This document shows positions 25,735 through 38,700 of a DNA stretch of 64,000 nt, one piece after another. The notes under the pieces were generated by a model that had not been told where the DNA came from, ran no database searches, and was given only the letters and a program-made list of their open reading frames with translations. Source of the stretch: Glossina fuscipes (lineage: Eukaryota; Arthropoda; Insecta; Diptera; Glossinidae); the NCBI RefSeq assembly GCF_014805625.2, contig NW_023998416.1, forward strand, positions 33,520,375-33,584,374. Direction: 5' to 3'. Position numbers and translations under genes: made by a program. Positions within the stretch are counted from its first letter, which is position 1, and each line of letters starts with the position of its first letter.

Positions 25735-25930
25735 CGGCCGGAAGGTTGTTTTTAGCAGAGACATTACAAGGACGGACAGATAGACAGGAAGAGTTGCTTA
25801 ACTCATTTAAGAATCCGGTATTAAAAAAAACTATGTATATATTATGGCATTCCTAGAACTTTCTTCGCGGTGTTGCAAATGTTGTGCTGAATAAATGTGC
25901 TCTCAGTTCTTGGCGGTGGCTATACAAATA
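25735..25930 (+). mobile_element. Group B repeat fragment
   Basis: ACAAGGACGGACAGATAGAC, then a decayed core (TATGTATATATTATGGCATT, TGTTGCAAATGTTGTGCTGA) and an end TTGGCGGTGGCTATACAAA, which resembles the GGTGATGGGTATA terminus. Confidence 0.45.
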
Positions 25931-26249
25931 AGCTGTGAAGGAATTGACGCACTAAAAAAATAAATAAATGAAAAATTTTTATATCATGTGGCAACTACTG
26001 TTTTGAATATTAAGAACTTTTCATGACACCAAGCTGATAATAAATTTAAAAAAAAAAGAAGTAAAAATAATCTTAAAATATTTAAGTATTTTTATGAATT
26101 TTTCATTTGCCAAACATGGAATCGATCCATATGCGCTATGGCCCGATATTGTGTTTCTGCTTGCTTTTAGTTTAGATTTGTGGTTCAGGTTGGCGTTTGT
26201 TTAAAAATTTTATCATTTATTATAAATGATTAGCACTTGTGTTTATTAG

Positions 26250-26579
26250 CTAGGCAGCGATCCAATCATCAACCCATTTTCGGACTTACTCAGCATTTCG
26301 AAATCACGAGCCGTGCTGCGTCGATCCGAATAAGTGATAAATAGAAGACGCTACGTCTGGTGAGTACGCTGGGTACGCCAGAATTTCCAATTTGAGATGC
26401 AACAGTGTATCCTTGACAACCCTTGCAATGTGTGGCCAAGCGTTGTCATGCAAGAGGATGGCTTTTACGTCTGTTAACCGCTATAGCCGGTTTCTTCTCA
26501 ACAATGCATCGTTCAATTTCTTCAACTGACATCGAAAGGCATTTGCATTAGCAATTTCATTCGGCTTTAGCAGCTCGCG
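26250..26579 (-). pseudogene. Mariner (DD34D) transposase relic, C-terminal half
   Basis: One minus-strand frame runs across 330 bases with four stops: RELLKPNEIANANAFRCQLK, then LNDALLRRN, then ILLHDNAWPHIARVVKDTL, LEILAYPAYSPDV, YHLF and finally VRKWVDDWIA. This is the order of the mariner transposase from ELLKPG.T through HDNA.PH and YSPD..SDYHLF to the KWVD.W.A motif. The second catalytic Asp (in HDN) is kept. At the third, the expected SDYHLF reads SIYHLF, so it is Ile and the enzyme would be inactive even without the stops. The N-terminal half is missing or too decayed to read. It is a single-frame, substitution-decayed copy. Confidence 0.85.
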
Positions 26580-26631
26580 ACACACTACGCCTTATGCACA
26601 GCAAAACGTTATGAGCATGGTGTCGACGAAC

Positions 26632-26655
26632 ACGCTTGTTACGCATAACAAGCGT
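26632..26655. repeat. Perfect 10-base hairpin
   Basis: ACGCTTGTTA and TAACAAGCGT are separated by CGCA. It lies just upstream, on the minus strand, of the mariner relic. Confidence 0.75.
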
Positions 26656-28304
26656 ATGCATCACATACGCCAAATACATTTCTACTTTTATTTTGAAAAT
26701 AGAAAAAATCGACCGCGTCCTCCCAAAACCATAAGGTATGAATGAATTTACTTCTTTTCCTTCTGCTTTCTGCTAGTCCTTCTTGAAATCACGGCAATGG
26801 CCATAAAATATTCGGTCACGACCGAAAGTAATTTTCTCAAGTGTTTTAAATTGATATTGGGAACGTTTTACTGCGACTATTCCTCGGGTATATCATATAT
26901 GATTTGAAATTGCAAAAACTCTGACAAGAAAATGTGTTACTTCCTCTAAAGATTAGCGACCGGCCATAATCCCGGAATACGATTGTGAATCTCGTCTCTG
27001 AACTAATCATGTATTCATAGCTCCAAAAGAAGTTCAACAAGATTCATTACTTGCTCACAACAGCAAGTCTCCAACAACCGCGAGACTGTGTAATTTTTCC
27101 ATTTCCAAAACAATACCGAACGTAAATGCCAATTTTGCAGTCAAGATTGAATTATATATATTTCCTATATCTTCTTCGTTTCAATCAATCAACCAGTTTG
27201 AATACTTTTCGTTTATTGTTAAGCACAGTCACATAAGTACTGCCCGTTTGTAAAAATATCTGTTGTAGTAAGGCCGACAGCAAAGCCATTTCTTAAATAA
27301 ACAAAGGGTATAATGAAGGCACTTATGTTACAGTGTTTTTTAACAGACCTTCACAATATCTCACACAATATAACAAATCTATAAAAAGAAACTTCTGCTC
27401 CCGCCGAGTTGAGGATTTAGTAAGCAGTGCAACAAATTGAATGCATCTGTGCTTTCGTCCTTTAAGATTGTAAATGCAAAAACAAGAACACTTTTTGTAA
27501 AAAACTTCGTACGTGAATTATTAAAAATATTGTGAATTAAATGCAAACATGCACCCATGCATATACTTCTATAAAGGCATTCACTAAGATTACGCAACAG
27601 TTCCTGAAAACAAAAACGTTTATCTAAAACATCGGATTCTGAACACATTTGCAAGCATTCCTTCAGGAACAGTTAAATATGATTTTAGAAAAGCAACTGC
27701 TTCCGTGCTTTTCGTTTGTCCATCGTACAGTTATTCTGAGCAGATTGTTTTCAACGAAAGAACGATGGACTACTACTTGGGGAACAGTGCTTGCTGACGC
27801 TTATGTGTACAGAAATTTCATCCTGGTAAAGCATCATGTGCTAGCATTAGCATATAGCGAAGCGTGTGCTTATATATGCTGAGGGTATGATGGAATCTGT
27901 GATAGAATGGTGCGTCAAAGTTTCAACTAAATCAAATTCTCTTATTTTCTCTTTTATGTTATGTAAATGTCCATTAGGGGAAAGTTTTGCTCGATATATA
28001 AATAACTGAAAAATTGTCCATCACAATGAAACTTTTTTGATTTGCATTTAAATGTTTTTGCGTACCACGTACCCTCGAAAAAAGAACAAACTTTTGCTTA
28101 GCTATTGTTGAGTGGTTAATATTTGCGTAAAAGTGATTAATATTTGAGTTTATAAAACAACAGGCTACCACTACTTTGGTAGCAATAGCCGAATTTCCAC
28201 TCCTGCGTTTCCAATGCATTTTCCTAAGCGAAAGACTTTTCACCTTTTTTTTTCAAATTCTTTTCCAAATCCCTTTTTTGCCCAGGGAAGAATGTTTACC
28301 ACAG

Positions 28305-28450
28305 ACGCTAAAGAGTTGCGCAAATGGACAGGTGGACAGATGAATGGATGAACTTGGTTAGGTGCATTCTGAATTCGAAACTGACAAAGAATTTATATAC
28401 CTTATGGAGTTTGTGAGCCTTTTTGAGCCCACTTGGTCCCGTCAAATTTG
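28305..28450 (+). mobile_element. Group B repeat fragment
   Basis: GACAGGTGGACAGATGAATG, ACTTGGTTAGGTGCATTCTG, AAGAATTTATATACCTTATG and GAGTTTGTGAG follow the order of the group B core. Both ends are lost. Confidence 0.4.
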
Positions 28451-28539
28451 GTAAAGTCAATTTTTTTGTCAAAGAATTTATTATTTTTCGCTTATTGTCT
28501 TCATAAAATACCAACACCTAGACCTCGTTCTCATGAAAT

Positions 28540-29312
28540 GCTTCACTTTACAAGACAACTCTTATATGGGAAGGGACCCCAAAAACCGTCCCATGCGATC
28601 GAAGTTTAATTCGGCAAATTCATTTATCCAGTCGCCATTCTCGATCAATTTCCATCATAAATTACTACTTATTAGAACATGTTGAGAATCTTTACATGAG
28701 CATGCGAAGGTTAAATTCGAACAAAACTAGCAAACACATTTACCAATTCTCTCAACAGGGCCTTGTAACAGGTGTAAAAAGAGTTAGGGTAAAGGTACGG
28801 TTCGATTTGGACATTTGCTCCGTTCAACTTAGGAAACGTAAGATTCAAATTCTGTTTTTCGGAACTATTTTCATCAAATGTTTGATGAGAAACTTGATAA
28901 GCGAGCATAAATTGATTATGGAAAAATGATCAAATGTGAGACTCTAGCTAGGTTTTCTACGTTCATTGGGTGTGACCATACCAAATGCCGCAGAAGACAC
29001 TTTAAAAATTTCAATCTTTTTAAATGAGGCGTTATGTGAGGAGGCGTCGAAATGACCTGATCCATTCCATATCGAAGAGCTTTCATCGTTAGACCAAAAC
29101 ACAGGTGTTAAAATATCTTAAATTTTGCAACCTTTAATAGGAACACATAAAGAAATAGACAAACAACAGGGCCCAGACCGACAAATTCAAAACAAGCCTA
29201 AATAACAAGTCAAAGAACGATTTTGAACCGATTGGTGTGAAGAAAGTTGTGTGTCTTTTAAGTATCCGCACTACATTAGATGCCCTAACTACAGAGCATG
29301 TAGGATATGATA
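28540..29312 (+). mobile_element. Group A dispersed repeat, diverged
   Basis: Blocks in family order include TATATGGGAAGGGACCCCAA, GGCGTCGAAATGACCTGATC, AAAATATCTTAAATTTTGCA, a GACAAACAACAGGGCCCAGA block, ATTTTGAACCGATTGGTGTG, and a 3' end GCCCTAACTACAGAGCATGT then AGGATATGA. The short ORFs inside it are not coding. Confidence 0.55.
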
Positions 29313-29743
29313 AGAAACTTGAGAGAATTTTAAAAAATAAAATATTTCTCAGCAGAAACGCCGGCGAATATATTTTTCCAAAAAGAATCTATTTTGCAGT
29401 TTAATAATTAATTTAATAATTAATATACTTCTTCCTTGTTTTTCGGTTTCGGAGTTCTTCGGGAACTTTTCTAATCGAATAACACTTTAATGACTGTACA
29501 AAAGATTCCGTATTTACCGCATGGAATGCTGCTTGGCTATCTCTTAATGTATAATACAGATTGTTTATATATATATTTCATTGTTGCGGTAACTCCGTAG
29601 ACTTGTGATTGACTTTGAAGTACAAATTTGTTCCACCATAGACTACTATTCACATCAAATTGTTGCACGTTTCCAATCCTATGGAAGTCTAAACCTTTTC
29701 ATGGTATAATGCTTCACTATAATGGCAAGGCTGGCAAGTAAGT

Positions 29744-29784
29744 TATAATAATAATAATAATAATAACAACAACAATAATAATAA
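29744..29784. repeat. (AAT)n/(AAC)n compound microsatellite
   Basis: Repeated ATA triplets switch to AAC triplets and back to AAT. Confidence 0.9.
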
Positions 29785-30439
29785 ACAACGAGTTGTTTTC
29801 ATTCTACTGATTAGAAAATTGAAGGATGCTATTATGTATTCGGATTTGATGCTATTGAACTGAAATTTGACAAGCATCGCTACGAATAAATGCATAGCAA
29901 TGAATAGCAATGATGGGGGTGCAGACTATATTATCGCCATTTTCTCTCCATTGTTTATTCTAGTTGCTTGTTACAGATTGCTGCAGGCGAACATAACATT
30001 TAATGTTACCTACGATATGCCGTGTGTGAGTATCGTGATTTGTTCCGTTTGTTATTATATTTATTTATAATTTTTTAGGTTTTTTAAAACTCATTTTATT
30101 ACAACCAGTACCATTTACTAAACACAGAATTTAGGAAAACACTGCACGTAGCACCTGCTGCCGGAGCGCTAAACAAAGGTGTAGCATAGACATCTTAGGC
30201 TTATTTATAAAAAGAGAAAAGTCAAGAGTTCTCTAATTAGTTGCTACTAATGGCTTTAGTATCTCACGATATTCTTCCACATCAATATGGAATTAATAAG
30301 AAGCATCTCAACTACGCTATAGTTAATGTACATCAACTATACTTCCCAGAACGAGAATGGAATTTTCCTTTGTACACGCGCGCAACTCGAGCTCCAAATA
30401 ATTTAAGCCTGAAAGTTGCTTATTCTCTCTACATTGCTT

Positions 30440-30740
30440 TGGGCAAATAATTAGGTTAAGAACCCGTTACACCTTTTCTTTGGTCCTATGTTTCATATTC
30501 CTCCATTTTTGTGTTCAATCTACAGGCCGCAATTTTCGAGAAATTTTAATGAAATTTGTTACACTGACCTGTTACCTGATCTCAAACACGAACGCTCTTG
30601 ATAATGGCTTGGATGAGACTACATTTTAGACAACTTGTCATGCAACGGCTTATTTTCGAAAGTCGCCAGGGCGGTGTAGGGTGTTTAATGGTGTGCTATG
30701 GTCTACAATAGCGTATTACTAGCTTCCGAGTAAGAAAAAA
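30440..30740 (-). mobile_element. Group A dispersed repeat fragment, reverse
   Basis: The plus strand shows TTTTTGTGTTCAATCTACAG, GAAATTTTAATGAAATTTGT, TACACTGACCTGTTACC and CGAACGCTCTTGATAATGGC. These are the reverse complements of the poly-motif, ACTGTACCAAATTTCATC and CCATTTTCAATAG blocks of the family. Confidence 0.55.
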
Positions 30741-33424
30741 CTAATTTTTATATAATGTACTGGATCAACTTTAGTCTGTAAATTGATTTAATCCTTTCCA
30801 TTAGCATTGGAAAGAAACCATATAATCGGGAAGAATTTTTTCGTTAAAAGCGAGAAAATTCTAAAATTAGCTAACACTTATCGCATAGTATGTATGTATA
30901 GTGTTATTACAAGTAAGTTGTAAACACAATATAAAAACATTTCAACTTATTATATACAATTACATATCTATCCAACGCAGACTCACTTGGTTAGTGAACA
31001 AACTACAAACGAGGAACAAAAAAAAAAACTATTGAAAAACTTTGTTAAAAGTTGAGTCTTTAAGCAAAACAACATTAACCACAACTATACATGTACTGGC
31101 AACAAAGTTTTCAACTTAAGTCCCTTGACACCATTTTGGCAGCGAGTTTTTAAGAAGCGGAAATTAAGAGAAGTGAGACAACAATCCATGGGAAATTTGC
31201 AAGTACAGATATATTCGAATGAGGAGCAAAATCCATTTAAATGTTAAAGCATTTCACCGAAAAAGATTTTGTTTTAAGAAGTGATCATAGCAATGGAAAA
31301 TATTAGTTGAAATGACTGCAAAAGACAAGACCACACCCTTAACACTTTTCCATAACTTTCTGCAACAACAAGTGACTTTAAGTTTGTATGTGAAGGAAGA
31401 TGTGCTGAATATGTCTTTAAAGTAACGTCGATTTTGTCATTCATATCTCGCATACAGACACTCTCGTATGTCCATACACTTACTTTAATTTATTTCATAA
31501 AGCCGTAGAAATTCTGTTACAGCGTCCATAACCCCAATAGGACTCTCCCCTGAGCTTAGATATATTTCAGTAGATTGATTTCGGGGCAGCCCATTTATCT
31601 GCCCATCCAGGTTTACAATAAACGGTTCCCAAAACTGAAAGCTGTTCGATGTTCACGAAACAAATTGGGGGACTGCCCATTTTGATCAAAGAAGACATAT
31701 GGGCCGATACAAACTTGATTCCAACAAACGTTTCGTATACAATTCAATTGTTTCTGTATCAAAATTTGTTTTTGGTATGAAAAACCGCTACGAATTACAC
31801 ACAGTGTGGATCAAAGAATTGTTAGTGTAACAAAAAGAAACAACAATCAAATACTGAAGAATCAATTAAAGTTTCGAATATTGCGAATCCGTTCAAATGT
31901 ATGTACAAAAAAAATCCTTTGAGAAGCCGTTCAAAGCAAAGTAATGTAGATGAACAGATTTTTAAAATATATTTTCGAGCATATCGCCATGGCTTCAACC
32001 CTGCGATAACACAAACGAAACCACTTGACCGGCCACATATTTTTTTAACAAATGCCAACAGCGTAGCGACCTATGTTCCAATCAATCATTTATTCATTCA
32101 TTCATTCATTCATTCATTCATTTAAATCACTAAGCACTGGATATATACTGTTCGCTGTGTTTTAAGCGGTCATTTTCCTTTATTCAAGTCCAAGCATTTG
32201 GCATTCTATGGTTACGTTTCAGTAATTGTGCTCGTACAAATATTAGTTTAAGCAAAAAAATGAAAATTAATTTCTAGAGAAACAATATTTTGCCTGTGTA
32301 AACATAGCATATAATAAATACATATATACTCTGTAGCAAACCTGACTACTCTCGACGTCTCCACAATCGTTAAGTTGAACAAGTACTTCGAACAAAGCTA
32401 CCAATGCCTGACGTGCATATAAAACGTCCTTTTCCCTCTCAAATATTGACATTTTATTCTTATCTCAACCGACGGCAACAACGTCACTAACAAAGTGTAC
32501 TTTTACAAACCACATTGTAAACGAAAAACAAAAAAAAAGAAGAACTTAAGTGAAGCAATTGCATGGTTAAGCTTAAATTAAGTGAAGAGAAAGAGGCAAG
32601 CGGCGAGAGAGGATCAGGGCTGAATTTGTCAACTGCCTAAGCTCACAATCAATATCAGCCAGCAAGCTAGACTAACCAAACAGCAGACAACAAGTCAAAA
32701 AGTTTGCTTTACTTTAATGGTAAGTAAAACGTGCAGGCCAGTATTTCGTCTACGGCAAAGGCATCTATCAGGTCATCTAACTATGGCTTCTGAATCGAGA
32801 TAAAATCTTTGAAACACAAATGATGGCAAAACTAATTTAAATTTTAGCACGAAAAACTAATTTTTTCATTTTTCAATTTTGTTTTTTGTTTCCTTTTCCT
32901 TAGTTTTCGTAGTTTATTCTGCCCGTTGTAGGTGCAAAATAAGGCCAAAAAATCAAAGAAACAAACAGTGAATGTAAAGTAACGATTATCCCCATATAGC
33001 ATGTGTGAGGAGCAGCAGAAAAAAGTTGGGAATTATTTACAAAAAGCAGGTCCAGGTGGTTTTCTTCTGTGGTCGGACAACACTCCAATATGATTTTTTT
33101 ACCTCCAATCTGAACGGTGGAGTGCAAATGAAATGCGAAAATTGCAATAGCTATGGATCTTTATTCCACAAGCCGAATGTGACAACCCGTGACTTGAAAG
33201 CACAGTTTTGGGCAAAAGGTTAAATTAGTACATTCCACAAAAAACACATAGTCGAGCCACAGTATTTTGCTGCTGGCAAGCTTCCACTGTATGACATACA
33301 GTTTCGATGGGGGACGATCAATAACTTTCTAAAAATAGAATAGGCTTTGACAAGAGAGACAAATAGAAGGCAATGCAACCGTTTTAACGTGTGGCATAGG
33401 GTGTATTGAGTTTGCGTGGACGTA
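30741..33424. other. Non-coding stretch with a possible 5' exon
   Basis: No ORF is convincing. 32575-32717 is a purine/CAG-rich stretch ending TTTAATG|GTAAGTAAAA, a good donor-like sequence, and could be the end of an untranslated first exon on the plus strand. No partner exon was identified. Confidence 0.3.
32088..32122. repeat. (ATTC)n microsatellite
   Basis: About eight uninterrupted ATTC tetramers. Confidence 0.95.
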
Positions 33425-33620
33425 TGTACTACCCAGGGGGACTTAAGATAGACCATTTTACTTTAATTATCGGTTTAGGACCATTTTCCGAATCAATTTT
33501 AATTTGCTTACCTATCTGCCTGCCTCTGTTCAAATATTTTTATGCTCACCCTAGAAGTTAACTGCTCACAAATTTATGAGATAGTTCTATGAAATTCAAC
33601 ATCATCGAATTCGATTCGAT
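33425..33620 (-). mobile_element. Group A dispersed repeat fragment, reverse
   Basis: GACTTAAGATAGACCATTTT, then TTCCGAATCAATTTTAAT, CTATCTGCCTGCCTCTGTTC and AAATATTTTTATGCTCACCC, are the inverted 3' half of a group A copy. It is badly decayed. Confidence 0.5.
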
Positions 33621-35064
33621 TCGACGTCGGCCGAAGGACAACGTTACTGAAGACGAATTAGATCGGATATCGGATGAGTGATAGTATTTCGGCATGTTAA
33701 GTTGCCCTGAAAACTTTTAATCGACTGGGCCAGTTTCTTGTGGAGAAGAGGCAAATATGTTCTGGATCAAATAACCAACTGATTATCTTCCCACGTGTTC
33801 ACGCGGTTTGATGAATATAAAGATGTAACTTTTTCAGGGTATTTGTCTTAAAAAATGTACGTCAAACCGGATTAACGGCTGTAGCTGATTGCCGGTCTTG
33901 TCTTTCGGGGATTGTCTTCTATTTATTGAAGTCAAAATTCATTACAAATAAAAAGATATGTGTGTCAATGCGAGGTCACTTTAACGAAAAGCTTCACTTA
34001 TATTATTACCTTTCATTATAATTTCCTTATGTTCTTTGATAATTTGGAATTCATTAAATTGGTATTCATTAAACTAATCTATCATGTGATCTAATCCATG
34101 CGGTTTTCTGCTGATCGTCTCTAGATCCCTTGCAGATAATTTCACAACCAGTTTCCTAACCAATCTCTACTAAATGCAAAATGTACCCCTTAAGGGGGCG
34201 TAGACGTCTTATTATGGACGTAATCCTTGGCTTCTAGTGTTCCTCATCAAAGTTGTAATTGTGCCCTTAATTAGTCCAATATTACAGAGTTATTTAAATT
34301 GCTCGCTTGAAAAACTTTTCCCTTACAACTTTGCTACAACGAAGAAAGACGTGCTCGTGACTCCGATGTCCTTATATTTTTCACAATAAACCAATTTCCC
34401 TCTTGGAAACTCTATGTCGCAGTCAGCGTGTGTGGGGAACAAATCGTGATCGAAATAGGATTAAATTAAGCCATTCATTTAACAAGAATATAAGTCTCCT
34501 AAGGAAACACAAGATACCGCAGGTATACTCCACTGTCAGATATTAAATGTTTTGTACATCGCACCACGATCTCTCCAAAATTACTAAAAGGCATGTTCCA
34601 CTTTTACGCTCAACACAAAGACCCACAAAACAAACGTATAAAGTAAAGTAATCGATTTACTCAAGTTAGTTTGTCTGTCTATGTTGCCCTTAAAATATCC
34701 TCCAGAAAAGAACAAATTTGGTTGCAAAGTTTTCCTCATCGGTTGAATTTGCAAATCAGTTAATCAACTCATAATAAATAAATAAATCGATTGCTATCAA
34801 CGTCATTTCAGTTTTTAATTTTGATTTGTTCTGAGGGGAACAGAAACAACTCACACTTAAATGCCTAAAAGCGGAATCAATTTTTGTTTACGTTGCAGCT
34901 GAAGTTGAAGCAACTTTTTTATGATATGAAAAAAAAGTTATTTATAGTTTACGGTGAACAAAACAAATTTTTTTTTTATATTATATTGCTTTTCGCAATC
35001 CCTTTCTTCTCGTTGCTCATAATTGATATACAAAGCAACACGATAATGAAGCATTACATTAGCG

Positions 35065-36075
35065 TTTATTATATCGTACACCATTTGCGGTACAGGGTAT
35101 TCTAAGTGTGTGCGTTGGTTTTTCCCCTCGAGAGGGGGTTGAGATAGACCCAGCGATATATTTGAAATCATTACTGAAAATCACGGTCTGGGATTTTCTG
35201 TCCGCCTGTTGTCTGTCCATGTATTTTTGTGCTCAACCTACAAGGTACAAATTTTTGTGGTGCTTTGATGCAGTTTGGTACACTGACGTCCGTTCACCCA
35301 ACGACGCACGCGATTGAAAATGATTCGTATCGGTTCGCCTTTTGGACTACTTCCCATAACTGCAATTTCCAAAATTTCTCAACAAAAGTCTCTGAATAAC
35401 AGTATTTCCATATTCTAAGTTCGTATCAAAAATTTTGTTCGGCTGAGGCAATTTTTTGAAGCGTCTCTCATATAAGAGTAAGAAACCAGCATTACCTCAT
35501 TTGGCTATTTTTTGACCACCGCCTATGCGGACTCTCAGCAAATGCAAACACTTGTGTGCCAGAAAGGCCTAATTGTGAATGATTCATGATGAAAATCTAT
35601 TCAAGATAGTAATTTGACATAAAAGTTAAATGGACCAAATTAGAACTGGGTAGACCTCTCATGAAAAATAAGCCGTTCGGACTTTTCCGAAGGTTTAATT
35701 CTTAATATTTTATGATGGAAATTAGAATAATATTTTATGGATCACATAGGTCTAATTTTCAGATCCTAACATAGTTTTAATAAGAAGGAAGCCATTACAT
35801 GGAGACAAAATCTAGTTTCTAGAGTTTTATGATGGAAGTCGAAAAGTAATAAAATTTTTAAAAAGTAAATTACTTTCACTAAATTTGGATGACGTCCGTT
35901 GATGCTTCGGGGGTCCGCCAAGATGTGAGCTTTCATGAAAAGTATGCATTTTTTGAAAATAATATGTCATTTTTGGTGTGTTATTATTAAAATGGGTTAA
36001 TAACAGCACAAGGCGAATGTAGATGTAGGATATCTAAATGTTGACCTTGCCCGACTGTAATGTTTTACATGTTTT
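35065..36075 (-). mobile_element. Group A dispersed repeat, near complete, reverse
   Basis: On the minus strand it starts AAAAACATGTAAAACATTACAG then TCGGGCAAGG (36075 inward) and finishes AATACCCTGTACCGCAAATG (about 35085). Those are both ends seen in the 40.6 kb copy. The centre is longer, about 1.0 kb in all, and contains repeated TAATATTTTATGATGGAAAT-like blocks also found at 55.3-55.6 kb. This is the longest group A copy in the window. Confidence 0.65.
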
Positions 36076-37245
36076 TATTATGTGATTGGTGTGAAAGCAA
36101 CACAGAAGATAAAAAATTGCACCTTCTCATATACTCTTCTTTTTCACTTTGCGTTTCCCCTGGTTATTATTAACTTGATTCCAAAACATCATTTTTTTTG
36201 TCTTTTGGTTTTCTTCCTTTTTTTGCTTTCATCACGAATCCACATACTAATTATAGAGCTTGAAATTTGCATCCCTGTATCCCTTTATATACAGCAATGA
36301 CTAACTTTGCCGTGCCGCATATAACACCAATTCAATTAAGTAAATTAAAATGAGTTCATGGAACGTTTAAGCTGTGTTCGTGTTTTTTTGTGTTGTTACA
36401 GGTGCAAAACTCTTCAATTTTCTACTGAATGATCAATACTGAAAGCGGATGTAAATTATTTGAGGATGCAAAACGTCTTAAAATGTTTTTATATTCGCCA
36501 GTGGTCGATTTTTTTGCCTTTTGCTTTACGCAACTCAAGGCAGATATTCCAAGCGGGCAACTAGGGGCAAGTTTGCGCCGTCCAACATTCGAGCCTTAAA
36601 GAATTTCTTATAAAAGATGTAATGCTCTAGAAAGTTTCAATAGCTTCCAATTATATCACAAGGTATCTAACTAATTACATGCGATGTAATGTCGTGTGAA
36701 AATTCCATTTTCCGAAATGAGGGTGAGCTGCACTTGTTTCTATCAAATGGCGTTAATTCGACGCAATTTTTTGCGGCTTCGCCAAAATCCTCTAAATTGA
36801 TTTTGAAAATAGCCCTTTCCAATAAAAAAATTAGGTAGATACAAAGGATTGACGCAACTTCGATGAAATAACAAAAATCGTTGTATATTTTGGTGACTAA
36901 TTTACGATACCCTGAAGATGTTTCAAAAAAGGCTTCACTCAGATATTCGTCATCCCCATTTAAACTTTTTCCAAAGACTTATTTTTTTGGTTTATCGGCA
37001 TACCTACACTTAAGAGGTTGAATGCCTACTACGAGCTAATTCTCACTTTAACCCTTCGCTTAGGACGCCAACTGCAATCTATGTCATAGTTAGCTTTAGC
37101 AAAAAGATGTCTTTTACTTGGACAATTAACATAATGCGCAAGAGGCTCTTCTTCTTTAAAAAAGACGCTCTTTATACTTTATAATTTGGGCTTTAAATAA
37201 CGTAATAAAAACTAATAAGAACATCACAAGCTTGCAACCAAATTT
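36076..37245. other. Non-coding stretch, nothing recognised
   Basis: T-rich runs around 36185-36240, short ORFs only, and no repeat block that I can match elsewhere in the window. Confidence 0.5.
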
Positions 37246-37378
37246 CTTATACCCATCACCGTTATCTTATACAATGGATTGAAAATAAAGAAAATATATA
37301 AATTTACATATTCTGTAATATTGAATGGGCGTGGCTGATTTCTGATATACCGCAATCCCTCGGTGATAAGCATAAAAA
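37246..37378 (+). mobile_element. Group B repeat, internally deleted
   Basis: The left end TTATACCCATCACCGTTATC and the right end CTCGGTGATAAGCATAAAAA form an inverted pair. Only about 130 bases are left between the outer edges, and the usual core is missing. Confidence 0.5.
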
Positions 37379-37614
37379 TAGATATCTTGGACTGGGGTCC
37401 TTAAAATTGCCTTAGCAGTCAGCGTGCTAAGATGAGGAGTTCATCGTAATCGAGTAGCAGTGAAGTACATTTACTTCAGTTGTCGCTACGCCGCGCACTA
37501 TGATTTCCTTCCGGGACAAACTTCCGGGCGAAACTTTTCGCCGATGTTACAAGCATACAAACTTTATTCTTGCCTTACAAAAGTACACCTTCCCGCGTAG
37601 TATTTGTCTATCGA

Positions 37615-37642
37615 GCGGATTGAATGGATTGAATGGATTGAA
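37615..37642. repeat. (ATTGAATGG)3 minisatellite
   Basis: Three nonamer units, the last ending ATTGAAAGG. Confidence 0.85.
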
Positions 37643-38357
37643 AGGGAAGGTCGCACTGAAAATCGTTTTTGATGATCATTCTAGAAGTCCACTTTAACAA
37701 TTGTTTCAAGGATTAGCAAAACCTTAGGAACAATTGTGTTCTATTCGAAATGTATTACCTTGACGCCACAATGCAACAAACAGTCCTATGAATGATCTTG
37801 GATACTATGCTATTTAATTTAATTTTATGCTATTTAAATAAACAAGAATAATGCATCCTGGCTATAGGGCTTATAGTCTATTACAGATGTTGATTTAAAA
37901 ATTGGTTCAATTCATCAATGCTGGATGGTCCTTACACGTTTGCTTATAGATTTACTAGAACTTCTAATTAACGCTCTGTCGTCTTTATGGACTATTTTGA
38001 AATTGTAGATATGTAAGTTTCTTTATTGTCTACTACCAACAAGTTCAAATTTAAATTTAAAGCGACTATCCGACATTATTATAAAGTAAACAAAACGGTT
38101 TCAGAAATATTTCAAACCATTTGTACCGTAGTGAAAAGTACTTTGAATTCAAGAATATGCAAACATTCTCCTATAATTAACCGCTTAATTAAATATACTT
38201 GCTCTATAGAACATTCTATTGCATAATAACATATTTACTCTTCTCTAAACGCAATATGTTTTTGTTTTCTATGACCGACAATATTATATAATGCAAGAAA
38301 AGCAGGAAGAGTGTAAATTTGCAATTTTATATACCATACGACACCGCCTTTGTTAAA

Positions 38358-38700
38358 TAAAAACAAGTAAAAACATTGCAGTCGGGCATGACCCGATCGC
38401 CACATAACCTACGCCGCTCCACCTAATGCTATTCTTCATTTATATGTAAAAATAGTAATAAAAAATTAAGGAATGCCTCGTTTTGTGCATGCTCCTCATG
38501 ACAATGCAACAAAGTAGGTTAAAATGTCTCACAAGATCAATCTCTTAGATCGAACACAATTACTTGAACAGACATTGATGTGGAAAGACAGGCATGCAAA
38601 TACACACAAAAAAGAGGGTAAACTGTAAACTCGATCTGAATCAATCCGCATAATAAAAGTCGCGTCTATCTTAAGTCATACTGAGAGTGACATACATAGG
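38358..38700 (+). mobile_element. Group A dispersed repeat, internally deleted
   Basis: A clear 5' end, AAAACAAGTAAAAACATTGC then AGTCGGGCATGACC, is followed within 340 bases by 3'-type blocks (CTCGATCTGAATCAATCC, CGCGTCTATCTTAAGTC). The middle present in the 40.6 kb copy is missing. Confidence 0.55.
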
